From contig OX424565.1 of assembly GCA_949152475.1 (NCBI GenBank), positions 9,803,953 to 9,867,952 of the forward strand: a DNA stretch of 64,000 bases, given 5' to 3'. The position numbers and the translations under genes are program-made. Within the stretch, counting starts at the first letter, position 1; the number at the start of each line of letters is the position of its first letter. Below the pieces are notes generated by a model. That model worked only from the letters and a program-made list of their open reading frames with translations. It was not told the DNA's origin and made no database searches. This stretch comes from Terebella lapidaria (lineage: Eukaryota; Annelida; Polychaeta; Terebellida; Terebellidae). Positions 46,249 to 58,021 of the stretch are shown piece by piece.

Positions 46249-48231
46249 TAATTATACGACATTCATCGGGTTCTCTCTGTCCAATGCTGCCGAACTTCAG
46301 GACCAGTCGTCCAGATTTAGACTGGGTCCGCTGGTCGTAGCACAGGCTATTGTTTGAACCAGCTGGACAGAAAAGTCTTGGTTTTAACGTGCACGTGTAT
46401 ATAGCAACACTTTGTGTTTGTGTTTGAGTTCTTTATGTTACGGTCTCAAGTAGAGTTCCGTTTTCCACCGATGGGTGAAGAAGAAATTCGTGCATGTCGG
46501 AGGCAAGCGATCGCACTGCTAGGTGAGTATCTTTATTATTTTACTAAAGATATATCGAAAAATGTAGCATTTTAGCGATTCGCTTGAAATCAAGATTATC
46601 GTCTGTTTTTATGATTCTCTAGCACTACTGCTCCACGGCCTATCCTTTGATTCTAAGGAGCATGTAGTAGTTTAGATTGGTGATGTACAAAATAAACTTC
46701 CCAAATTTTAATTGTAAATTTGCCGTTTATTGTTATTACTCACCTCTAAACTACTACAGTAAAGGCCCTCCCATCCATCCCCGCCAGTTTTGTGCTAGGG
46801 GCTTCCTTTTGTCGTTTTTGGACAGAAAAGTGAAGCTTCTGCGCAGCTGCGCGCGCATATGCGCGGCGGTTTTGGCGGCAAAAGGAGCGCTCGAGTCATG
46901 CAGGCAGACGATCGTGCCTTGCTTTCAGTACGCGAATTTCTATCCAGAACGATCCAAAGGATCGAAAAGGAGCATGTAGTAGTTTAGAGGTGAGTAATAA
47001 CAATAAACGGCAAATTTACAATTAAAATTTGGGAATTTTTTGTGAAAACATTGATCTGACTCCAATGTTGTCATTGAAATGCAGTTTTGGTCAACTTTTA
47101 CTTTGAATTTCAACTTGAAACCATGTTTGGCACAAATTATGCATTAAAATATAATTTATGGTGAAAAGTTTGATCTGGCTCCAATTTCGTCATATTGAAA
47201 TGCAGTTTTGGTCAACTTTTAGTTTGAATTTCAACTTGAAACCCAGTCTGGCACATATTATGAGTCAAATTTTAACTTATGGTGAAAAGTTCAATCTGGC
47301 TCCAATTTTGTCATCTTGAAATGCGGTTTTGGTCAACTTTTACTTTGAATTTCAACTTGAAACCAAGTTTGGCTCATATCATGAGTTAAAATATAAGTTA
47401 TGGTGAAAAGTTCGATCTGGCTTGAAATTTTTCATCTTGAAATGAAGTTTTGGTCAACTTTTACTTCGAATTTCAATTTGAAATCAAGTTTGGCACATAT
47501 CGTGAGTCAAAATTTAACTTATGGTGAAAAGTTCGATCTGGCTCCAAATTCGTCATCTTGAAATGCAGTTTTGGTCAACTTTTGCATTGAATTTCAACTT
47601 GAAATCAAGTTTGGCACATATTATGAGTTAAAATATAAGATAACGTTAGTTTTACTAGTTAAGTCTATTATTGACCACAAAAAATAGTTAAAATGAGAAA
47701 CTTGGGTATAACCGAATAAGTTAACATTATTTTTACTAGTTAAGTCTATTATTGACCACAATAAAAATAGTTAAGACAAGAAATATTTATTATTGGCCTC
47801 AATAAAGTAAAGGTTTTGTCCAGTAGAGATTTTATGGCTGTAATCAAATAAGTTAACATTATTTTTGCTAGTTAAATATATTATTGACCACAATAAAAAT
47901 AGTTAAGATGAGAAACATTTATTATTGGGCTCAACAAGGCAAAGGTTTTGTCCAGTGGAGATTTTATGGCTGTAGCCGAATAAGTTAACGTTATTTTTTC
48001 TAGTTAAGTCTATTATTGACCGCAATAATAATAGTTAAGATGAGAAACATTTATTGAGCTCAACAACGTGAAGGTTTTGTGCAATACAGATTTCATGGGT
48101 GTAACCGAATAAGTTAGCATTATTTTTACTAGTTAAGTCTATTAGTCACAACGTTATAACCTATCTTTCGTTTTGGGTTTATTATAGAGGGTTTTCTATT
48201 CACGGTGTATTAATCATGTCCTGTACTTAAT
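46249..48231 (+). repeat. 1980-bp tandem duplication, second unit
   Basis: Second copy of 44269-46248, about 99% identical, ending where sequence unrelated to the unit start begins (TTGAAAAGGGACTACTCACC). Confidence 0.95.
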
Positions 48232-48479
48232 TGAAAAGGGACTACTCACCATATTATTGATGAAACAATTGTATTATGTACTTTCCAGACATGATCTAAT
48301 CCAATTGGTTTTGTGGCGTTTGTGTGTGTGTTGTGGCTCAGTGTTGTTTGTTTTTGTCTACCCAAAAACTCTTCTTGAGATCATAAAGAATTTCGTAACT
48401 CCCGCTCGTTGTGATTCGAGAGCCGCCACAAAAGGTGTTCCACTATTTTCGTTTCATTACTCCGTAGCTTAACTCATAA

Positions 48480-51235
48480 TATCTGCCAAATGTGGTTTCG
48501 AGTTGAAATTCAAAGTTAAGTTGACCAAAACTGCATAAATTCAAGATGACGAAATTTGAAGTTACATTCTAACCTATAGTATGTACTAAACATGGTTTCA
48601 AATTGAAATTCAAAGTAAAAGTTGACCAAACTGCATTTCAAGATGACAAATTTGGAGCCAAATTGAACTTTCCACCATAACTTATATTTTAACTCATGAT
48701 ATATGCCAAACTTGGTTTTTCAAATTGAAATTCATAGTAAAAGTTGACGAAAACCGCATTTCGAGATGACGAAATTGGAGCCAGATTGAACTTTCCACCA
48801 TAAGTTAAAATTTGACTCATAATATGTGCCAAATTGGGTTTCAAGTTGAAATTCAAACTAAAAGTTGACCAAAACTGCATTTCAAGTTAAATTAAATTCT
48901 AACCCATAGTATGTACTAAACATGGTTTCAAATTGAAATTCAAAGTAAAAGTTGGCCAAAACTGCATTTCAGGATGACGAAATTGGAGCCAGATCGAATT
49001 TTTCACCATAAGTCATATTGTTAACTCATAATATGTACCAAACATGGTTTCAAGTTAAAATTCAAAGTACAAGTTGACCAAAATTGCATTACAGGATGAC
49101 AGAATTGGAGCCAGATCGAACTTTTCACCATAAGCTACATTTTAACTCATAATATCTGCCAAACGTGGTTTCAAGTTGAAATTTTAAGTGAAATTGACCA
49201 AAACTGCATAAATTCAAGATGACGAAATTTGATTCAGATCGAACTTTTCATTGGAGCCAGATCGGAACTTTTCACCGTGAGTTATATTTTACCTCATAAT
49301 GTCTGCTAAGCGTGGTTTCAAGTGGAAATTCAGAGTAAAAAGATGACCTAAACTGCATTCAGGATGACGAAATTGGGCCAGATCGAACTTTTCACCATGA
49401 GTTATATTTTAACTCATAATGTCTGCTGAGCGTGGTTTCAACATGCAAAGTAAAAGTTGACCCAAACTGCATTTCAGGATGATGAAATTGGTGCCAGATC
49501 GAACTTTTCACAAGTTATATCTTAACTCAAATTATCTGCCAAACATGGTTTCAAGTGAAATTCAAAGTAAAAGTTGACCTAAACTGCATTTCAGGATGAC
49601 GAAATTGGAGCCAGATCGAATTTTTCCCCATAAGTTTTATTTTTAACTCATAATATGTACTAAACATGCATGACATGGTTTCAAGTTGAAATTCAAAGTA
49701 CAATTTGACCAAAACTGCATTACAGGATGAGAGAATTGGAGCCTTTTCACCATCAGTTATAGTTTAAATCATAGTATCTGCCAAACGTGGTTTCAAGTTG
49801 AAATTAAAAGTAAAAGTTGACCAAAACTGCATTTCAGGATGACGAAATTGGAGCCAGATCGAACTTTTCACCATAAGTTATATTTTAACTCATAATATGT
49901 GCCAAATTTGGTTTCAAGTTGAAATTCAAAGTAAAAGTTGACCAAAACTGTATTTCAAGATGACGAAATTGGAGCCAGATCGAACTTTTCACCATAAGTT
50001 ATATTTTAACTCATAATATTTGCTAAACGTGGTTTCAAATTGAAGTTCAAAGTAAAAGTTGACCTAAACTGCATTTCAGGATGACGAAGTTGGAGCCAGA
50101 TCAAAATTTTCACCGTAAGTTATATTCTAACTCATAATATCTGCCAAATGTCCTTTCATGTGCTTCAAGTTGGAATTTGAAGTAAAAGTTGACCAAAACT
50201 GCATTTCGGGATGACGAAATCGGACCCAGATCGAACTTTTCACCATAAATTATTAACTTTTGATATGTGCCAAGCATAGTTTCAAGTTGAAATTCGAAGT
50301 AAAAGTTGACCAACACTGAATTCCAAGATGACAAAATTCGAGCCAGATCAATGTTTTTACCATAAGCTTTATTTTTTCACCCCAAATATGTTCCAATTTA
50401 TGTTCGAATGTGAAACTCCAATTACCTGGTTGAGCTCAATAATAAATGTTTCTCATCTTGATTATATTTACTGGTCAATAATAGACCTAACTGGCAAAAT
50501 ATAATGTTAACTTATTTGGTTACACCCATAAAATATCTACTGGACAGAACCTTTACCTTGTTGAGCTCAGTAATGAATATTTCTTGTCCTAACTATTTTT
50601 ATTGTGGTTAATAATAGACTTAACAAGTAAAAATAATGTTATCTTATTCGGTTACACCCAGAAATCTCTACTGCACGAAACCTTTACTTCGTTGAGCTCA
50701 ATAATAAATGTTTCTCGTCTCAACTATTTTTATTGAGGTCAATAAATAAACTTAACTTGCAAAAATTATGTTAACTTATTTGGTTACAGCCATACAATCT
50801 GTACTGGACAGAACCTTTACCTTGTTGAGCCCAATAATACAGATTTTTTGTCTTAACTATCTTAATTGTGGTCAATATTAGACTAACTAGTAAAAATAAT
50901 GTTAACTTATTCTTTTACACCCTTTACATCTGTACTGGACAAAACCTTTACCTTGTTGAGCTTAATAATAAATGTTTCTCATCTTAACTATTTCTATTGT
51001 GGTCAATAGTAGACTTAATTAGTAAAACCAATTAAGTTAATTTATTCAATAATATTGTTCTGTTTTCATCAAAAACATCAGTTCTATATTCTGAACAGGA
51101 ATCCAGTGCCATTTGCTACATTGGTGGCAATAGTTAGATACCTACATTGCTTTCATAGTATAGAGTATTGGAGTGATCACAGATGTCAAAGTGGGTATTT
51201 TATGGTTGTAATAAGTCAGTCCATTAACTAATTAA
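48480..51235 (-). mobile_element. Expanded Helitron satellite array with head fragment
   Basis: About sixteen 121-bp units (48480-50360; GTTGACCAAAACTGCATTTC, GAAATTGGAGCCAGATCGAA), then about five 132-bp units (50430-51040), then part of the Helitron head (AAAACATCAGTTC...GGAGTGATCACAGATGTCAA). Order and orientation match the copy at 15326-16929, but the 121-bp array is four times longer. Neither terminus (TC or CTAG) is present. Confidence 0.85.
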
Positions 51236-52810
51236 GGCATTTCGGCGGTTTTTTTTCTTTCTATTTTTTCTTCTTCCGCCGTTTTGGTTTCCGGACGATA
51301 ACTTTAGATTGCCTTGACGGATTTTTGTCAAATTTTCACCACAAGTCAGAAATGATATGTGGAAGAACCCTATTCTTTTTGAGCCGGATCCGAGGTCTGT
51401 GAGGTCCGTGAGGATGAAATCAAGGCTAATTTTGAAACTTGGTTTCCGGACGATAACTGGAAAAATATTAACGCAATAGTTGCAGAACTCTGCATGGAGG
51501 TTCATATGCCACCAGGGAAGAACCCTATTGATTTTGGGATCGATCGGTCAAACGACCTTTGACCTAGAGCAAAAACAAACAAATTTTTTTTTTTGGCCAT
51601 TGAAAAATTTTACCCAATTTTTCCTTCATAATGGGAGCTGTGCGGAGTAAACTCATAGAAGACTTCAGAATAGGGCCTAAGTATTGGCACATTCAAATGG
51701 GAAATCATATATTGCGGTTTGAGTGATGACCTTGAATTTGACCTTCAGTGACCTTGAAAGGTCAAAAACGATGAATTTTGTCTTTGGTGGCCATTTTGTC
51801 TAAATCTATTCAGACAGTTTTTCTCAAAATCATGTATAAAATTCTCTTTATGTACCTTTGTGATGTGTAATTTGATTTCGTCCATACAGAAAATGTGTTT
51901 CCAGCAACATTTACGAACATGTTTTGACAATTAGAGTTCAAGATCAGTGTAACAATTTATATGTTGGAAAATCTATACTCTGAGTTTCTCATGATTGCCG
52001 GTAAGCTACAGCACCCTTGGTGCTATGTTTTTTTGATGTTTTTATATTGACAACCATATTATTTGGTTGTCAATATAAAAACAGCGAAAAAAAGCAGGGC
52101 TATCTCAGACTGGCTGTCCACTCGCACTTATATAGCCAGGTTGGCTGCGCACGCATCCTCGTCCGTGAACGGTTCTTCCGCGGCCGGGATCTTGTGGTGA
52201 AGAGTTCTTCCACGTACGGTTCTTCCGCGAAGATTCTTCTGTGGACGATTCTTCCGCGAACAGTTGAACGTTTTCGGTGCAGGAGTAGTTGCATTGGTTT
52301 TGTTACAGTTTTCAAGTAAATTCACAGCCTAGATGACAGACAGTTTTATTAGGACACAGTGTACTAATTCAATCAGCCAATCACACAGCGAGCGTTCACC
52401 TCACTTAGGTAATTTAGAGGAAACCTTTTTTGAAACATCACCTCGTATAATTTTTTTACGCCAGATTCCTGGACTTGGACGAGTGTATTTTCATCTGAAA
52501 GAATACACTGCTAGGAATTAATGACCCGGTTTTGAAGGCAATAACATGTTGTCGTTCTTTTCAGGAGCTGGGGAAGCAAAAGGGGTTTGCATGACCATCA
52601 TCATCCATAATTTCGGGTATTTTTTACCCCGGGTCCATTCAAGGCAAAATAGCAAAAAATCCCACGTGTCGTCAAATATACTAGTATTCATGCTTATCAC
52701 GCGATGTCCAATATGTCAATTGATAAAACTAGCATAGTGGATTTTTGGCTGAATTTTTTTTAGGAAGGTACTATGGACCGTCAAAGTGAGATCATTTGAC
52801 ATTGAGTTTT
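51236..52810. other. Repeat debris, no gene seen
   Basis: 51300-51800 has GGTTACC-family interior sequence, including two TGACCTTGA sites at 51727 and 51749. A 45-nt hairpin lies at 52038-52082. 52160-52270 repeats GTTCTTCCGCG-type words. No exon is supportable. Confidence 0.5.
52038..52082. repeat. Perfect hairpin, 19-bp stem and 7-nt loop
   Basis: GTTTTTATATTGACAACCA, loop TATTATT, then the exact reverse complement. The stem is too short to be a typical animal microRNA precursor. Confidence 0.8.
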
Positions 52811-53745
52811 TAGGTTACCGGACCTTTGGTCCGATAACCTATTGGCATGGCGTTGCGTCCGTCGTCCGTCCGTCCGTCCGTCCGTCCGGCGTTAACATTT
52901 TTATCTTTAAAGTTAATGATCGAATCTTTCTGAAATTTTGCACAAAAATGCCTAAAAATATTTTGAGGAGGTATTTTTTTGTTTTTTGATTTTCGCATTT
53001 TTTTCAAAATGGCGGCCGTTTTTGTCGAAAAACGCTCAGTTTTGGACTTTGACGGCCATTTTCTCAAAAACTGTCTGATCAGTTTTGAGATTTTGGTTTC
53101 AAAAGCTTCCCCTCATATACCTCTGTGATATGTATAAGTTTGGTTGCCCTAAATTCGCCGGTTTCCGTGTGGCGGCCATTTTGAATTTTTGGCGGGTCGG
53201 CGAAAAAAAATTTTTTCACCCCAAATCGCATTACTATCCATTTTGGGCCATTTCTAGGGCAAAAAAAAAGTTTCACCTTTTGAAAAAAATTTTGGACTTG
53301 GGAAAATTTTCAGCACTTTTTTCCTTCATAATGGGAGCTGTCCGGACTGTACTCATAGAACGCTTGAAGATAGAGCTTAGAAATTGGCACTTTCAAATGG
53401 GAAGTCATATATGGCGACTTGTGTGGTGACCTTGAATTTGACCTTGGATGACCTTGAAAGGTCAAAACAGCAATTTTGGGGTCAAAAAAATGCCCAGATT
53501 TGCCTCTGTAGATGAAATGCTTGCAGATAGAGCTCATGTTTGCATTATGAACATATAGGAAGACATATATGGCACAACTAATGATGACCTTGAACTTGAC
53601 GTCAGATGACCTTGAGTGCCAAATGTCTGACTTGGAATGTGTAAATTGACCTGAGCGGCCTAAACGATTCCACCCAAAACATAGAATATCAAATACCGCC
53701 AAACCAAAATTGTCCGGTAACCTATCTTAGCCTTTGGGCTAATTT
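52811..53745 (+). repeat. Best-preserved GGTTACCGGAC-end repeat (non-autonomous)
   Basis: Ends TAGGTTACCGGAC (52811-52823) and GTCCGGTAACCTA (53712-53724) are inverted, and short hairpins flank them (GGACC-TTT-GGTCC inside the left end, TTAGCC-TTT-GGGCTAA outside the right). A (GTCC)n run lies at about 52860-52888. The body has CAAAATGGCGGCCGTTTTTG-like words and two pairs of TGACCTTGA sites. No coding frame. Superfamily undecided. Confidence 0.75.
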
Positions 53746-53759
53746 TTTTTAAACGTAAT

Positions 53760-54173
53760 TTATTTATTGAGGATATTTACACGCATATGAAATGCACAAA
53801 GGTAATCTCCTCATCCAGGACGTATCATACAAATCGTTTTAGCAAATATTTATATGCATAAAAAGCGTTCAGTTTCTGAAATGTACTGATAGAATGCATC
53901 AAATAATATTTGATTTTGTCCCAAAGAAAGCTGATTATTTCCTATAATAAAGCTGTCACATACATGTATGGTCTTCTTTTGTTGCATAGAAAAACTTTCC
54001 AGGTTGAAATTTGTTATAACTTGTGACAGGAGGGGGCTGGAAGCGACAAGCATTCTCTGGTGGGCTGCTCGATAGGTTGGACAATCCAGGATGTAGTGTG
54101 ATATATTTGTATCCCCCGAACAAAGTTCGGCGGATACTATGGATTTACGATCGTCGCGCCGCCGCCGCCGCCG

Positions 54174-54213
<40 letters not shown>

Positions 54214-57200
54214 AGACACTTTCTTGTGAACGCGCTGCAGCTTGCAAATATGAACCGATTTTGATAATATTTCATATGGACATGTCTCATGGTGAGATCT
54301 GGACACCTATCGATTTTGGTTGCCATAGCAACCAAAATAGCCGATTGGCGTAATATTTTGTGCTCAAATTAGCCTGTTTAACACACATGGGTTGTGAACG
54401 CTCTACGGGTGGGAGTTTTCAATGAATGATGATGAAATCGCACAGGCTCAATGAGAAAGACCATCACACGAAACCTATTGTTTTTCAGAATGATCGAATA
54501 AATATTAATAAGTTTGAGAGGTTAACTTATTACGACAATTAAAATACCTACTTTGACATGTGTGATCACTCCAATAACCTGTACAATGAAAGCAAATTGC
54601 ACTGGATTCTTGTTCAGAATACAGAACTGATGTTTTTGGTGAAAACAGAACAATATTACGGAATAAGTTAACATTGGTTTTACTAGTTAAGTCTATTATT
54701 GACCACAATAAAAATAGTTAAGATGAGAAACATTTATTATTGAGCTCTACAAGGTAAAGGTTTTGTCCAGTAGAGATTTCACAGGTGTAACCGAATAAGT
54801 TAACATTATTTTCACTAGTTAAGTCTATTATTGACCACAATAAAAATAGTTAAGACAAGAAACATTTATTATTGGGCTCAACAAGGTAAAGCTTCTGTGC
54901 AGTAGAGCTTTCATGGCTGTAGCCGAATAAGTTAACATCATTTTTACTAGTTAAGTCTATTATTGACCTCAAGAAAAATAGTTAAGACAAGAAACATTTA
55001 TTATTGAGCTCAACAATTTAAAAGTTTTGTCCAGTAGAGATTTCATGGGTGTAACCGGATAAGTTAACATTATTTTTACCATTAAATTCAATTTTTACTT
55101 TGAATTTCAACTTGAAACCAAGTTTGGCACATATTATGAATTAAAATATAATTTATGGTGAAAAAATCGATCTGGCTCCAATTTCGTCATCGTGAAATGC
55201 AGTTTTGGTAAACTTTTACTTGAATTTCAGCTTGAAACCAAGTTTGGCACATAATTATTATGAATTAAAATTTAAATTATGGTGAAAAGTTTGATCTGGC
55301 TCCTATTTCGTCATCTTGAAATGTAGTTCTGGTCAACTTTTACTTTGAATTTCAACTTGGAACCAAGTTTAGTATATAGTATGAGTTGAAATATAACTTA
55401 TGGTGAAAAGTTCGATCTGGCTCCAATTTAGTCATCTTGAAATGCAGTTCTTGTCAACTTTTGCTTGAATTTCAACTTGGAACCAAGTTTGTCAAATATT
55501 CTGAGTTGAAGTATAACTTTAGGTGAAAACTTTTATCTGGCTGTAATTTTGTTATTTTATCGAACATGTCGAAATGGAAATTCGTATGCAGTGATTTTAG
55601 TGGTGATCTTGAATTCGACCTTCAATAAGCTTGAAAGGTTTCACACTCACAATGTACATCAGTGATATATTTGGGGCAACAGGGATGATAGGGCTACGGG
55701 GGATACACCCAAGCGGTCGTAGGCGACCGGAAGCGTCTAGTTTCATTATGGAAACCACATGAGGCACATTCAGCAGAATTAATGAAATTATACTTCTTTC
55801 TATGACTTTCAAACCACTGAGCCCCATGCGCATACGTGCCTGATGTACTGGAGCACGACCAGTGCCATACGAAAATGACGGATTGATATTTGGAAATAAG
55901 GAGTGTTTTACTCTCCGCTTGAAAATGGAAAAGTTTGAGAAGATTTCAGAGATGTATTCATCTTGTTCCAAGCATTTGAAGAAGACAAAGAGAAAGATTT
56001 CTTAAACGAAACTGTTCGTGCTCGCGGAACTCTTAAATTCTGAGGGTTCCTCACATCATATTGGTTTATATCAGAAACCAAGTTCGGACAGGCTTCACAG
56101 AGGTAAGGCGGAGTAAGGTTATTCATAATTTTGTAAAACATTGAGAGCTGATAGTAAGTACGTCGTGTTTTTAGTGTGGACCAACCCAGTTAATTCTGAT
56201 AGTGAAGGAGCGTTACTGACGGAGTTGTATGCACCTGTGCATGTGATAGCCGCAGATCTTTGAATTTTTTCCAAGGCACCCGACAAATGTTCAGAGCAGT
56301 TATTATATAACAAGTTACCATGTTCTGAAATTTGGCATATAAAAGTCGTATAAATATTTTGCTTGCATTGTCTTGGTGACATATTTGACATTCTCTTCAA
56401 CATGTTCAACGATGGCTCAGATTTGGAAATTTTATGTTGGAGGTGTTTTTCCCAATTGGAATTTTCTGTGAATAATACCCCAAGATGGCGATGTTCACGT
56501 ACTATCTGAATTTCCTGTCCATTGAAAATAATCAGGCTATGGTCAAACGATTGTCTATGTTTTGAAAAAATAATGGCTTTTGATTTTGCAGCGCTGAAAG
56601 ACGCAGCCCACTGGCTTTCCAAATTATTCAACGTTTCAAGATCAATATTTAAGTTCTAATATACAATGGTTCGGGTCCGTAATCGGCTTCATCAGACATG
56701 TGTCATCCGCATATAAAAATATGTTACTATTTATGTCAATTGTTATATCATTTATGAAAATAAAAAATAGCAAAGTTTCAAGTATTGAGCCTTGAGGAAC
56801 TCCTGCGTCTATATCCAATAGGGGAGACTGTTGACCCTGAATGACTACCCTTTGTTTTCTATCAAGTAAGTAATTATTTAACCAATTCAGGCGTGACGTT
56901 TCTATGCCCAGAGAATGAAATTTGTGAATTAGTCCTGTATGCCATACTTTGTCGAATGCCTTGGGAACATCCACAAATACCATACAAACGTCCACTTTGT
57001 CATCAAGATTCTGATATATTTTATGCGTTATCATTAATAACTGATTCATAGCCGAATCCAGTGGTTTGAATCCAGAATTCCTCCAAGTCAGCAAATTGTT
57101 ATTGGAGCAGTAATCGTATAAACGATTAAAAATAATTCTTTCTAGAACTTTCCCGACAACTGAGAGAAGTGACACCGGTCTATAATTGCATTTATTCTGA

Positions 57201-57362
57201 TGATCACCCTTTTTATATATGGGTGTAATATTTGCAAGTTTCCATAACGAATGGGATTTTCCATTTCTCAATGACTTGTTAAATAAATCGGTAAGATAAG
57301 AACTGACAGGGCCCGCTAAATTTTTCAATAACCTGGCACTTATACCGTCCGGACCGGGCTTT
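53760..57362 (-). mobile_element. LINE (CR1/L2/Jockey type), 5'-truncated, split by a Helitron
   Basis: Minus strand. The reverse transcriptase starts at 57362 with KPGPDGISARLLKNLAGP and runs NYRPVSLLSVVGKVLERIIF, KAFDKVWH and an intact FLYADD catalytic box (about 57328-56642). A frameshift near 56640 (CTTAAATATT) moves the frame for the thumb and connection region (56631-56119, HLGVLFTENSNWEKHL), and another near 56140-55900 precedes GTGRAPVHQARMRMGLSGL. The C-terminal Cys/His region is split: VPHVVSIM ends near 55745 and NISHYILDCPTYRAAHQRML resumes at 54111-53760. The gap is exactly the Helitron at 54112-55740. The endonuclease is absent. Dead copy. Confidence 0.88.
54112..55740 (+). mobile_element. 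Non-autonomous Helitron with two satellite arrays (copy 2)
   Basis: Starts TCCCCCGAACAAAGTTCGGC at 54112 after an A and ends GCGTCTAG at 55740 before a T, with the 3' hairpin CGGTCG-TAGG-CGACCG at about 55714-55729. No target duplication. Removing it leaves an open LINE reading frame across the junction (IMN then TNISHY), which proves both ends. Inside: a (GCGTCC)n/CCG segment at 54157-54212, a head of about 450 bp, about three 132-bp units (54660-55070), about four 121-bp units (55085-55560), and a 180-bp tail. No Rep/helicase gene. Confidence 0.92.
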
Positions 57363-58021
57363 TCCTATGTCAAGATTGGATTAAATGTATAATACTTCTT
57401 CATTTTGGACATGTATATGATGCAACCTTGAGCACAATTCTTAGAGGCGGCAATGCACACGGAGGTGCTTGAATGGCACATTGTTCAGCAAAATATTCGT
57501 CATACCGACATTGAGTTGAATGGTCAATTCAATTTATACTATGTAACCATTAGCATGGCTGTGGTCTAAGCTTATTTGTTATCTGCGTGATGTAGCGCGC
57601 TATTGGATGGCTTACTCTGCCGCGGTGTCTTGCGTAGGCGGCGGACTGCTACCCCGCATACCCACCCCAGAGCGCACGCGGTGGCTGATTGCGGCTCCCG
57701 AGGGCTATCAAGCGTGGCAACCAGGCGGTACGCCACCGAAAGAGCGATCGAGAGCCCCAACGCCCAGAGGTGTGCTGGCTACTTATTGCTGCCGAGGCCA
57801 ACAGAGACAAGACAGACTTGAGATACGAGTTCACGAGGCTCACAGGTAGCTTCAGACAGATACAAGGCCCGGTGCTCTAACCGGAAAACACATCACAATA
57901 ACGGAAATACAGACACACTTGATACAAAGTGAGATCTTAAGTAAGAAAGTATAGGCTAACTTCGCCTAACATGATGCGTAGTTAACGGGCATCTACTTTG
58001 CTTGGAGAATTGTAGCGGGGA
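57363..58021. other. Upstream region of the SFRP gene, with a GC-rich island
   Basis: 57590-57850 is clearly more GC-rich than its surroundings and open in several frames, but no translation shows a known family and its codon use is unconvincing. It may be a promoter-proximal CpG-rich patch or another element. No TATA box or start is assigned. Confidence 0.35.

Noticed and set aside
52038-52082. MicroRNA precursor
   Set aside because: A 19-bp perfect stem with a 7-nt loop is shorter than an animal pre-miRNA, and the flanks do not extend the pairing.
53850-54335. 161-codon minus-strand frame with an Arg-Thr run
   Set aside because: It is a chance fusion of the LINE C-terminal remnant with the (GCGTCC)n head of the Helitron.
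57607-57849. 80-codon GC-rich frame upstream of SFRP
   Set aside because: Open in several frames at once with no recognisable family; treated as a GC-rich patch.
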